Of a stretch of DNA of 64,000 nucleotides, positions 48,631 to 60,172 are shown piece by piece. The notes below the pieces were generated by a model, which did no database searches, was not told the origin of the DNA, and worked only from the letters and a program-made list of their open reading frames with translations. Within the stretch, counting starts at the first letter, position 1. The number at the start of each line of letters is the position of its first letter. Made by a program: the position numbers and the translations under genes. The DNA is from Clusia tigrina. Its lineage: Eukaryota; Arthropoda; Insecta; Diptera; Clusiidae. The stretch lies in the NCBI GenBank assembly GCA_920105625.2, contig OV050031.1, positions 97,469,676-97,533,675 of the forward strand, read 5' to 3'.

Positions 48631-51600
48631 CATTCAAAAGTTACAAGCATTTATATGTTACAAACTTTGATAGGTGGAGGACGTACCTTATAGAATTTAG
48701 GGCCATTTGAAGTTTTATCAGTGTTTTATTTGGGACTCAAGGGTAGCATAGCTTTGAGCGATAGCTTAAATTGACAAGAGGCTCGAGTACTTTATTGTTA
48801 CAAAATTTCAAGGTTTTATGACGCTCCAGTAAAAAGTTACAAGCATTTGTATGTTGCAAACTTTGATAGGTGTAGGACGTACCGTATAGAACTTAGGGCC
48901 ATTTGAAGTTTTATCAGTGTTTGATTTGGGACTCAAGGGTAGCATAGCTTTGAGCGTTAGCTTAAATTGACAAGAGGCTCGAGTGCTTTATTGTTACAAA
49001 ATTTCAAGGTTTTATGACGCTCCAGTAAAAAGTTACAAGCATTTGTATGTTGCAAACTTTGATAGGTGTAGGACGTACCGTATAGAAGTTAGGGCCATTT
49101 GAAGTTTTATCAGTGTTTGATTTGGGTCTCAAGGGTAGCATAGCTTTGAGCGATAGCTTAAATTGACAAGAGGCTCGAGTACTTTATTGTTACAAAATTT
49201 CAAGGTTTTATGATGCTCCAGTAAAAAGTTACAAGCATTTGTATGTTGCAAACTTTGATAGGTGTAGGATGTACTGTATAGAACTTAGGGCCATTTGATG
49301 TTTTATCAGAGTTTGATTTGGGCCTCAAGGTTGGCATAGCTTTGAGCGATAGCTTAAATTGACAAGAGGTTCGAGTACTTTATTGTTACAAAATTTCAAG
49401 GTTTTATGACGCTCCAGTAAAAAGTTACAAGCATTTGTATGTTGCAAACTTTGATAGGTGTAGGACGTACCGTATAGAAGTTAGGGACATTTGAAGTTTT
49501 ATCAGTGTTTGATTTGGGTCTCAAGGGTAGCATAGCTTTGAGCGATAGATTAAATTGACAAGAGGCTCGAGTACTTTATTGTTACAAAATTTCAAGGTTT
49601 TATGATGCTCCAGTAAAAAGTTACAAGCATTTGTATGTTGCAAACTTTGATAGGTGTAGGACGTACTGTATAGAACTTAGGGCCATTTGAAGTTTTATCA
49701 GTGTTTGATTTGGGACTCAAGGGTAGCATAGCTTTGAGCTTTAGCTTAAATTGACAAGAGGCTCGAGTGCTTTATTGTTACAAAATTTCAAGGTTTTATG
49801 ATGCTCCAGTAAAAAGTTACAAGCATTTGTATGTTGCAAACTTTGATAGGTGTAGGACGTACCGTATAGAAGTTAGGGCCATTTGAAGTTTTATCAGTGT
49901 TTGATTTGGGTCTCAAGGGTAGCATAGCTTTGAGCGATAGTTTAAATTGACAAGAGGCTCGAGTACTCTATTGTTACAAAATTTCAAGGTTTTATGATGC
50001 TCCAGTAAAAAGTTACAAGCATTTGTATGTTGCAAACTTTGATAGGTGTAGGATGTACTGTATAGAACTTAGGGCCATTTGAAGTTTTATCAGTGTTTGA
50101 TTTGGGACTCAAGGGTAGCATAGCTTTGAGCGTTAGCTTAAATTGACAAAAGGCTCGAGTGCTTTATTGTTACAAAATTTCAAGGTTTTATGACGCTCCA
50201 GTAAAAAGTTACAAGCATTTGTATGTTGAAAACTTTGATAGGTGTAGGACGTACCGTATAGAAGTTAGGGCCATTTGAAGTTTTATCAGTGTTTGATTTG
50301 GGTCTCAAGGGTAGCATAGCTTTGAGCGATAGCTTAAATTGACAAGAGGCTCGAGTACTTTATTGTTACAAAATTTCAAGGTTTTTTGACGCTCCAGTAA
50401 AAAGTTACAAGCATTTGTATGTTGCAAACTTTGATAGGTGTAGGACGTACCGTATAGAACTTAGGGCCATTTGAAGTTTTATCAGTGTTTGATTTGGGAC
50501 TCAAGGGTAGCATAGCTTTGAGCTTTAGCTTAAATTGACAAGAGGCTCGAGTGCTTTATTGTTACAAAATTTCATGGTTTTATGATGCTCCAGTAAAAAG
50601 TTACAAGCATTTGCATGTTGCAAACTTTGATAGGTGTAGGACGTACCGTATAGAAGTTAGGGCCATTTGAAGTTTTATCAGTGTTTGATTTGGGTCTCAA
50701 GGGTAGCATAGCTTTGAGCGATAGTTTAAATTGACAAGAGGCTCGAGTACTCTATTGTTACAAAATTTCAAGGTTTTATGATGCTCCAGTAAAAAGTTAC
50801 AAGCATTTGTATGTTGCAAACTTTGATAGGTGTAGGACGTACTGTATAGAACTTAGGGCCATTTGAAGTTTTATCAGTGTTTGATTTGGGACTCAAGGGT
50901 AGCATAGCTTTGAGCGTTAGCTTAAATTGACAAGAGGCTCGAGTGCTTTATTGTTACAAAATTTCAAGGTTTTATGACGCTCCAGTAAAAAGTTACAAGC
51001 ATTTGTATGTTGAAAACTTTGATAGGTGTAGGACGTACCGTATAGAAGTTAGGGCCATTTGAAGTTTTATCAGTGTTTGATTTGGGTCTCAAGGGTAGCA
51101 TAGCTTTGAGCGATAGCTTAAATTGACAAGAGGCTCGAGTACTTTATTGTTACAAAATTTCAAGGTTTTATGATGCTCCAGTAAAAAGTTACAAGTATTT
51201 GTATGTTACAAACTTTGATATGTGTAGGACGTACTGTATAGAACTTAGGGCCATTTGAAGTTTTATCAGTGTTTGATTTGGGACTCAAGGGTAGCATAGC
51301 TTTGAGCGTTAGCTTAAATTGACAAGAGGCTCGAGTGCTTTATTGTTACAAAATTTCAAGGTTTTATGACGCTCCAGTAAAAAGTTACAAGCATTTGTAT
51401 GTTGCAAACTTTGATAGGTGTAGGACGTACCGTATAGAAGTTAGGGCCATTTGAAGTTTTATCAGTGTTTGATTTGGGTCTCAAGGGTAGCATAGCTTTG
51501 AGCGATAGCTTAAATTGACAAGAGGCTCGAGTACTTTATTGTTACAAAATTTCAAGGTTTTATGACGCTCTAGTAAAAAGTTACAAGCATTTATATGTTG

Positions 51601-52084
51601 CAAACTTTGATAGGTGTAGGACGTACCGTATAGAATTTAGGGACATTAGAAGTTTTATCAGTGTTTTTTTTGGGACTTAAGGGTAGCATAGCTTTGAGCG
51701 ATAGCTTAAATTGACAAGAGGCTCGAGTACTTTATTGTTACAAAATTTCAAGGTTTTATGATGCTCCAGTAAAAAGTTACAAGCATTTGTATGTTGCAAA
51801 CTTTGATAGGTGTAGGACGTACTGTATAGAACTTAGGGCCATTTGAAGTTTTATCAGTGTTTGATTTGGGTCTCAAGGGTAGCATAGCTTTGAGCGTTAG
51901 CTTAAATTGACAAGAGGCTCGAGTGCTTTATTGTTACAAAATTTCAAGGTTTTATGACGCTCCAGTAAAAAGTTACAAGCATTTGTATGTTGCAAACTTT
52001 GATAGGTGTAGTACGTACCGTATAGAAGTTAGGGCCATTTGAAGTTTTATCAGTGTTTGATTTGGGTCTCAAGGGTAGCATAGC
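48525..52084 (+). repeat. Right copy of the 10,780-bp-offset segmental duplication
   Basis: Partner of 37745-41304. A few substitutions separate the copies: GGGCCTCAAGG versus GGGTCTCAAGG at about 49.32 kb, GATAGATTAAATT near 49.55 kb, GGATGTACTG near 50.05 kb, CATGGTTTTATG near 50.57 kb, and GTTACAAAC with AAGTATTTG near 51.2 kb. The right end switches to a C-type monomer at 52.14 kb, where the left copy has GCGCGATAGC. Confidence 0.87.
50765..51156 (+). repeat. Representative B-A dimer (392 bp)
   Basis: The first monomer (50765-50960) is B-type: GATGC at 18, ACTGT at 79, GAACTT at 88, GGGACTC at 127, GTTAGC at 153 and AGTGCT near 181. The second (50961-51156) is A-type: GACGC, ACCGT, GAAGTT, GGGTCTC, GATAGC and AGTACT. 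The six positions are strongly linked. B-A alternation is common, for example around 50.7-51.5 and 53.7-54.5 kb, so the local period is 392 bp. Alternation is imperfect, with runs of A-like monomers in several places. This A monomer also has C53 changed to A (GTTGAAAAC), a variant I noticed only from about 39.4 kb rightward. Confidence 0.88.
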
Positions 52085-54510
52085 TTTGAGCGATAGCTTA
52101 AATTGACAAGAGGCTCGAGTACTTTATTGTTACAAAATTTCAAAGTTTTATGACGCTCCAGTGAAAAGTTACAAGCATTTATATGTTGCAAACTTTGATA
52201 GGTGTAGGACGTACCGTATAGAATTTAGGGCCATTTGAAGTTTTATCAGTGTTTTATTTGGGACTTAAGGGTAGCATAGCTTTGAGCGATAGCTTAAATT
52301 GACCAGAGGCTCGAGTACTTTATTGTTACAAAATTTCAAGGTTTTATGACGCTCCAGTAAAAAGTTACAAGCATTTGTATGTTGCAAACTTTGATAGGTG
52401 TAGGACGTACTGTATAGAAGTTAGGGCCATTTGAAGTTTTATCAGTGTTTGATTTGGGTCTCAAGGGTAGCATAGCTTTGAGCGTTAGCTTAAATTGACA
52501 AGAGGCTCGAGTGCTTTATTGTTACAAAATTTCAAGGTTTTATGACGCTCCAGTAAAAAGTTACAAGCATTTGTATGTTGCAAACTTTGATAGGTGTAGG
52601 ACGTACCGTATAGAAGTTAGGGCCATTTGAAGTTTTATCAGTGTTTGATTTGGGTCTCAAGGGTAGCATAGCTTTGAGCGATAGCTTAAATTGGCAAGAG
52701 GCTCGAGTACTTTATTGTTACAAAATTTCAAGGTTTTATGACGCTCCAGTGAAAAGTTACAAGCATTTATATGTTGCAAACTTTGATAGGTGTAGGACGT
52801 ACCGTATAGAATTTAGGGCCATTTGAAGTTTTATCAGTGTTTTATTTGGGACTCAAGGGTAGCATAGCTTTGAGCGATAGTTTAAATTGACAAGAGGCTC
52901 GAGTACTCTATTGTTACAAAATTTCAAGGTTTTATGATGCTCCAGTAAAAAGTTACAAGCATTTGTATGTTGCAAACTTTGATAGGTGTAGGATGTACTG
53001 TATAGAACTTAGGGCCATTTGAAGTTTTATCAGTGTTTGATTTGGGACTCAAGGGTAGCATAGCTTTGAGCGTTAGCTTAAATTGACAAGAGGCTCGAGT
53101 GCTTTATTGTTACAAAATTTCAAGGTTTTATGACGCTCCAGTAAAAAGTTACAAGCATTTGTATGTTGAAAACTTTGATAGGTGTAGGACGTACCGTATA
53201 GAAGTTAGGGCCATTTGAAGTTTTATCAGTGTTTGATTTGGGTCTCAAGGGTAGCATAGCTTTGAGCGATAGCTTAAATTGACAAGAGGCTCGAGTACTT
53301 TATTGTTACAAAATTTCAAGGTTTTTTGACGCTCCAGTAAAAAGTTACAAGCATTTGTATGTTGCAAACTTTGATAGGTGTAGGACGTACCGTATAGAAC
53401 TTAGGGCCATTTGAAGTTTTATCAGTGTTTGATTTGGGACTCAAGGGTAGCATAGCTTTGAGCTTTAGCTTAAATTGACAAGAGGCTCGAGTGCTTTATT
53501 GTTACAAAATTTCATGGTTTTATGATTCTCCAGTAAAAAGTTACAAGCATTTGTATGTTGCAAACTTTGATAGGTGTAGGACGTACCGTATAGAAGTTAG
53601 GGCCATTTGAAGTTTTATCAGTGTTTGATTTGGGTCTCAAGGGTAGCATAGCTTTGAGCGATAGTTTAAATTGACAAGAGGCTCGAGTACTCTATTGTTA
53701 CAAAATTTCAAGGTTTTATGATGCTCCAGTAAAAAGTTACAAGCATTTGTATGTTGCAAACTTTGATAGGTGTAGGACGTACTGTATAGAACTTAGGGCC
53801 ATTTGAAGTTTTATCAGTGTTTGATTTGGGACTCAAGGGTAGCATAGCTTTGAGCGTTAGCTTAAATTGACAAGAGGCTCGAGTGCTTTATTGTTACAAA
53901 ATTTCAAGGTTTTATGACGCTCCAGTAAAAAGTTACAAGCATTTGTATGTTGAAAACTTTGATAGGTGTAGGACGTACCGTATAGAAGTTAGGGCCATTT
54001 GAAGTTTTATCAGTGTTTGATTTGGGTCTCAAGGGTAGCATAGCTTTGTGCGATAGCTTAAATTGACAAGAGGCTCGAGTACTTTATTGTTACAAAATTT
54101 CAAGGTTTTATGATGCTCCAGTAAAAAGTTACAAGCATTTGTATGTTGCAAACTTTGATATGTGTAGGACGTACTGTATAGAACTTAGGGCCATTTGAAG
54201 TTTTATCAGTGTTTGATTTGGGACTCAAGGGTAGCATAGCTTTGAGCGTTAGCTTAAATTGACAAGAGGCTCGAGTGCTTTATTGTTACAAAATTTCAAG
54301 GTTTTATGACGCTCCAGTAAAAAGTTACAAGCATTTGTATGTTGCAAACTTTGATAGGTGTAGGACGTACCGTATAGAAGTTAGGGCCATTTGAAGTTTT
54401 ATCAGTGTTTGATTTGGGTCTCAAGGGTAGCATAGCTTTGAGCGATAGCTTAAATTGACAAGAGGCTCGAGTACTTTATTGTTACAAAATTTCAAGGTTT
54501 TATGACGCTC
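51571..54510 (+). repeat. 15-monomer block preceding the 9-monomer HOR
   Basis: The CGCTCTAGT/GGACATTAGAAG monomer at 51571 next recurs at 54511, 2,940 bp or 15 monomers later. The first ~0.9 kb (with GTAGTACGTACC at 52011, and the CAAAGTTTT C-type monomer with TTGACCAGAGG at 52.14-52.30 kb) recurs at 58039 onward, an offset of 6,468 bp or 33 monomers. The last ~1.6 kb resembles the 9-monomer unit. The block therefore joins two different repeat neighbourhoods. Confidence 0.78.
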
Positions 54511-57500
54511 TAGTAAAAAGTTACAAGCATTTATATGTTGCAAACTTTGATAGGTGTAGGACGTACCGTATAGAATTTAGGGACATTAGAAGTTTTATCA
54601 GTGTTTTATTTGGGACTTAAGGGTAGCATAGCTTTGAGCGATAGCTTAAATTGACAAGAGGCTCGAGTACTTTATTGTTACAAAATTTCAAGGTTTTATG
54701 ATGCTCCAGTAAAAAGTTACAAGCATTTGTATGTTGCAAACTTTGATAGGTGTAGGACGTACTGTATAGAACTTAGGGCCATTTGAAGTTTTATCAGTGT
54801 TTGATTTGGGACTCAAGGGTAGCATAGCTTTGAGCGTTAGCTTAAATTGACAAGAGGCTCGAGTGCTTTATTGTTACAAAATTTCAAGGTTTTATGACGC
54901 TCCAGTAAAAAGTTACAAGCATTTGTATGTTGAAAACTTTGATAGGTGTAGGACGTACCGTATAGAAGTTAGGGCCATTTGAAGTTTTATCAGTGTTTGA
55001 TTTGGGTCTCAAGGGTAGCATAGCTTTGAGCGATAGCTTAAATTGACAAGAGGCTCGAGTACTTTATTGTTACAAAATTTCAAGGTTTTATGACGCTCCA
55101 GTAAAAAGTTACAAGCATTTGTATGTTGCAAACTTTGATAGGTGTAGGACGTACCGTATAGAACTTAGGGCCATTTGAAGTTTTATCAGTGTTTGATTTG
55201 GGACTCAAGGGTAGCATAGCTTTGAGCTTTAGCTTAAATTGACAAGAGGCTCAAGTGCTTTATTGTTACAAAATTTCATGGTTTTATGATTCTCCAGTAA
55301 AAAGTTACAAGCATTTGTATGTTGCAAACTTTGATAGGTGTAGGACGTACCGTATAGAAGTTAGGGCCATTTGAAGTTTTATCAGTGTTTGATTTGGGTC
55401 TCAAGGGTAGCATAGCTTTGAGCGATAGTTTAAATTGACAAGAGGCTCGAGTACTCTATTGTTACAAAATTTCAAGGTTTTATGATGCTCCAGTAAAAAG
55501 TTACAAGCATTTGTATGTTGCAAACTTTGATAGGTGTAGGACGTACTGTATAGAACTTAGGGCCATTTGAAGTTTTATCAGTGTTTGATTTGGGACTCAA
55601 GGGTAGCATAGCTTTGAGCGTTAGCTTAAATTGACAAGAGGCTCGAGTGCTTTATTGTTACAAAATTTCAAGGTTTTATGACGCTCCAGTAAAAAGTTAC
55701 AAGCATTTGTATGTTGAAAACTTTGATAGGTGTAGGACGTACCGTATAGAAGTTAGGGCCATTTGAAGTTTTATCAGTGTTTGATTTGGGTCTCAAGGGT
55801 AGCATAGCTTTGAGCGATAGCTTAAATTGACAAGAGGCTCGAGTACTTTATTGTTACAAAACTTCAAGGTTTTATGATGCTCCAGTAAAAAGTTACAAGC
55901 ATTTGTATGTTACAAACTTTGATATGTGTAGGACGTACTGTATAGAACTTAGGGCCATTTGAAGTTTTATCAGTGTTTGATTTGGGACTCAAGGGTAGCA
56001 TAGCTTTGAGCGTTAGCTTAAATTGACAAGAGGCTCGAGTGCTTTATTGTTACAAAATTTCAAGGTTTTATGACGCTCCAGTAAAAAGTTACAAGCATTT
56101 GTATGTTGCAAACTTTGATAGGTGTAGGACGTACCGTATAGAAGTTAGGGCCATTTGAAGTTTTATCAGTGTTTGATTTGGGTCTCAAGGGTAGCATAGC
56201 TTTGAGCGATAGCTTAAATTGACAAGAGGCTCGAGTACTTTATTGTTACAAAATTTCAAGGTTTTATGACGCTCTAGTAAAAAGTTACAAGCATTTATAT
56301 GTTGCAAACTTTGATAGGTGTAGGACGTACCGTATAGAATTTAGGGACATTAGAAGTTTTATCAGTGTTTTATTTGGGACTTAAGGGTAGCATAGCTTTG
56401 AGCGATAGCTTAAATTGACAAGAGGCTCGAGTACTTTATTGTTACAAAATTTCAAGGTTTTATGATGCTCCAGTAAAAAGTTACAAGCATTTGTATGTTG
56501 CAAACTTTGATAGGTGTAGGACGTACTGTATAGAACTTAGGGCCATTTGAAGTTTTATCAGTGTTTGATTTGGGACTCAAGGGTAGCATAGCTTTGAGCG
56601 TTAGCTTAAATTGACAAGAGGCTCGAGTGCTTTATTGTTACAAAATTTCAAGGTTTTATGACGCTCCAGTAAAAAGTTACAAGCATTTGTATGTTGAAAA
56701 CTTTGATAGGTGTAGGACGTACCGTATAGAAGTTAGGGCCATTTGAAGTTTTATCAGTGTTTGATTTGGGTCTCAAGGGTAGCATAGCTTTGAGCGATAG
56801 CTTAAATTGACAAGAGGCTCGAGTACTTTATTGTTACAAAATTTCAAGGTTTTATGACGCTCCAGTAAAAAGTTACAAGCATTTGTATGTTGCAAACTTT
56901 GATAGGTGTAGGACGTACCGTATAGAACTTAGGGCCATTTGAAGTTTTATCAGTGTTTGATTTGGGACTCAAGGGTAGCATAGCTTTGAGCTTTAGCTTA
57001 AATTGACAAGAGGCTCAAGTGCTTTATTGTTACAAAATTTCATGGTTTTATGATTCTCCAGTAAAAAGTTACAAGCATTTGTATGTTGCAAACTTTGATA
57101 GGTGTAGGACGTACCGTATAGAAGTTTGGGCCATTTGAAGTTTTATCAGTGTTTGATTTGGGTCTCAAGGGTAGCATAGCTTTGAGCGATAGTTTAAATT
57201 GACAAGAGGCTCGAGTACTCTATTGTTACAAAATTTCAAGGTTTTATGATGCTCCAGTAAAAAGTTACAAGCATTTGTATGTTGCAAACTTTGATAGGTG
57301 TAGGACGTACTGTATAGAACTTAGGGCCATTTGAAGTTTTATCAGGGTTTGATTTGGGACTCAAGGGTAGCATAGCTTTGAGCGTTAGCTTAAATTGACA
57401 AGAGGCTCGAGTGCTTTATTGTTACAAAATTTCAAGGTTTTATGACGCTCCAGTAAAAAGTTACAAGCATTTGTATGTTGAAAACTTTGATAGGTGTAGG

Positions 57501-58038
57501 ACGTACCGTATAGAAGTTAGGGCCATTTGAAGTTTTATCAGTGTTTGATTTGGGTCTCAAGGGTAGCATAGCTTTGAGCGATAGCTTAAATTGACAAGAG
57601 GCTCGGGTACTTTATTGTTACAAAATTTCAAGGTTTTATGATGCTCCAGTAAAAAGTTACAAGCATATGTATGTTACAAACTTTGATATGTGTAGGACGT
57701 ACTGTATAGAACTTAGGGCCATTTGAAGTTTTATCAGTGTTTGATTTGGGACTCAAGGGTAGCATAGCTTTGAGCGTTAGCTTAAATTGACAAGAGGCTC
57801 GAGTGCTTTATTGTTACAAAATTTCAAGGTTTTATGACGCTCCAGTAAAAAGTTACAAGCATTTGTATGTTGCAAACTTTGATAGGTGTAGGACGTACCG
57901 TATAGAAGTTAGGGCCATTTGAAGTTTTATCAGTGTTTGATTTGGGTCTCAAGGGTAGCATAGCTTTGAGCGATAGCTTAAATTGACAAGAGGCTCGAGT
58001 ACTTTATTGTTACAAAATTTCAAGGTTTTACGACGCTC
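54511..58038 (+). repeat. 9-monomer HOR (1,764 bp), two tandem copies
   Basis: CGCTCTAGT anchors at 54511, 56275 and 58039 are each 1,764 bp apart, exactly 9 x 196. Within each unit the same order appears: the C-derived monomer, a GATGC B monomer, a GTTGAAAAC A monomer, a GAGCTTTAGC/CTCAAGTGC monomer, a CATGGTTTTATGATTCTCC monomer, a GATAGTTTAAATT/ACTCTATT junction, another B and GTTGAAAAC A pair, a GTTACAAAC/GATATGTG monomer and a plain A monomer. The preceding 1.6 kb has a similar order with TTTTTTGACGC, which suggests a third, older copy. Confidence 0.88.
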
Positions 58039-59070
58039 TAGTAAAAAGTTACAAGCATTTATATGTTGCAAACTTTGATAGGTGTAGGACGTACCGTATA
58101 GAATTTAGGGACATTAGAAGTTTTATCAGTGTTTTATTTGGGACTTAAGGGTAGCATAGCTTTGAGCGATAGCTTAAATTGACAAGAGGCTCGAGTACTT
58201 TATTGTTACAAAATTTCAAGGTTTTATGATGCTCCAGTAAAAAGTTACAAGCATTTGTATGTTGCAAACTTTGATAGGTGTAGGACGTACTGTATAGAAC
58301 TTAGGGCCATTTGAAGTTTTATCAGTGTTTGATTTGGGTCTCAAGGGTAGCATAGCTTTGAGCGTTAGCTTAAATTGACAAGAGGCTCGAGTGCTTTATT
58401 GTTACAAAATTTCAAGGTTTTATGACGCTCCAGTAAAAAGTTACAAGCATTTGTATGTTGCAAACTTTGATAGGTGTAGTACGTACCGTATAGAAGTTAG
58501 GGCCATTTGAAGTTTTATCAGTGTTTGATTTGGGTCTCAAGGGTAGCATAGCTTTGAGCGATAGCTTAAATTGACAAGAGGCTCGAGTACTTTATTGTTA
58601 CAAAATTTCAAAGTTTTATGACGCTCCAGTGAAAAGTTACAAGCATTTATATGTTGCAAACTTTGATAGGTGTAGGACGTACCGTATAGAATTTAGGGCC
58701 ATTTGAAGTTTTATCAGTGTTTTATTTGGGACTTAAGGGTAGCATAGCTTTGAGCGATAGCTTAAATTGACCAGAGGCTCGAGTACTTTATTGTTACAAA
58801 ATTTCAAGGTTTTATGACGCTCCAGTAAAAAGTTACAAGCATTTGTATGTTGCAAACTTTGATAGGTGTAGGACGTACTGTATAGAAGTTAGGGCCATTT
58901 GAAGTTTTATCAGTGTTTGATTTGGGTCTCAAGGGTAGCATAGCTTTGAGCGATAGTTTAAATTGACAAGAGGCTCGAGTACTCTATTGTTACAAAATTT
59001 CAAGGTTTTATGACGCTTCAGTAAAAAGTTACAAGCATTTGTATGTTGCAAACTTTGATAGGTGTAGGAT
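58039..59070 (+). repeat. Return of the 51.6-52.5 kb segment
   Basis: This matches 51571-52.5 kb at an offset of 6,468 bp (33 monomers): CGCTCTAGT, GGACATTAGAAG, GTAGTACGTACC at 58479, and the CAAAGTTTT C-type monomer with TTGACCAGAGG. It therefore brackets the 9-monomer expansion with two copies of one flank. Confidence 0.8.
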
Positions 59071-59780
59071 GTACTGTATATAACTTAGGGCCACTTGAAG
59101 TTTTATCAGTGTTTGATTTGGGACTCAAGGGTAGCATAGCTTTGAGCGATAGCTTAAATTGACAAGAGGCTCGAGTGCTTTATTGTTACAAAATTTCAAG
59201 GTTTTATGACGCTCCAGTAAAAAGTTACAAGCATTTGTATGTTGAAAACTTTGATAGGTGTAGGACGTACCGTATAGAAGTTAGGGCCATTTGAAGTTTT
59301 ATCAGTGTTTGATTTGGGTCTCAAGGGTAGCATAGCTTTGAGCGATAGCTTAAATTGACAAGAGGCTCGAGTACTTTATTGTCACAAAATTTCAAGGTTT
59401 TTTGACGCTCCAGTAAAAAGTTACAAGCATTTGTATGTTGCAAACTTTGATAGGTGTAAGACGTACCGTATAGAACTTAGGGCCATTTGAAGTTTTATCA
59501 GTGTTTGATTTGGGACTCAAGGGTAGCATAGCTTTGAGCTTTAGCTTAAATTGACAAGAGGCTCGAGTGCTTTATTGTTACAAAATTTCATGGTTTTATG
59601 ATTCTCCAGTAAAAAGTTACAAGCATTTGTATGTTGCAAACTTTGATAGGTGTAGGACGTACCGTATAGAAGTTAGGGCCATTTGAAGTTTTATCAGTGT
59701 TTGATTTGAGTCTCAAGGGTAGCATAGCTTTGAGCGATAGTTTAAATTGACAAGAGGCTCGAGTACTCTATTGTTACAAA

Positions 59781-59976
59781 ATTTCAAGGTTTTATGATGC
59801 TCCAGTAAAAAGTTACAAGCATTTGTATGTTGCAAACTTTGATAGGTGTAGGACGTACTGTATAGAAGTTAGGGCCATTTGAAGTTTTATCAGTGTTTGA
59901 TTTGGGTCTCAAGGGTAGCATAGCTTTCAGCGATAGCTTAAATTGACAAGAGGCTCGAGGACTTTATTGTTACAAA
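59781..59976 (+). repeat. Hybrid monomer: B front, A back
   Basis: It begins GATGC and ACTGT (B) and continues GAAGTT, GGGTCTC, GATAGC, CTCGAGGAC (A). The sister copy at 61741-62132 has a complete B monomer followed by a complete A monomer ending CTCGAGGAC. Here the two are fused into one, with a net loss of exactly one monomer and the joint between positions 79 and 88. A private CTTTCAGCG change marks this copy. Confidence 0.85.
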
Positions 59977-60172
59977 ATTTCAAGGTTTTATGATGCTCCA
60001 GTAAAAAGTTACAAGCATTTGTATGTTACAAACTTTGATATGTGTAGGACGTACTGTATAGAACTTAGGGCCATTAGAAGTTTTATCAGTGTTTTATTTG
60101 GGACTTAAGGGTAGCATAGCTTTGAGCGATAGCTTAAATTGACAAGAGGCTTGAGTACTTTATTGTTACAAA
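59977..60172 (+). repeat. Hybrid monomer: B-variant front, C-variant back
   Basis: The front is the GTTACAAAC/GATATGTG/ACTGT/GAACTT monomer of the 9-monomer unit. From ATTAGAAG onward it is the C-derived monomer (GTTTTATTT, GGGACTTAAGG). In the 9-monomer unit these two parents lie two monomers apart, so this fusion removed 392 bp. The same fusion is present at about 62133-62328, so it predates duplication of the 10/11-monomer unit. Confidence 0.85.

Noticed and set aside
3638..52826. Repeated 61-codon plus-strand open frames (for example 3638-3823, 9907-10092, 30670-30855, 37745-37930, 52641-52826) as a small conserved protein family
   Set aside because: They start at GTG, not ATG, at monomer position 113 and normally stop at the TGA in AATTGACAAG. 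They open only where a single variant (AATTGG, AATGGA or AATTTA) removes that stop, and end at the next TGA in CCATTTGAAG. The shared protein sequence is just the satellite monomer translated, and because 196 is not divisible by three the frame cannot continue.
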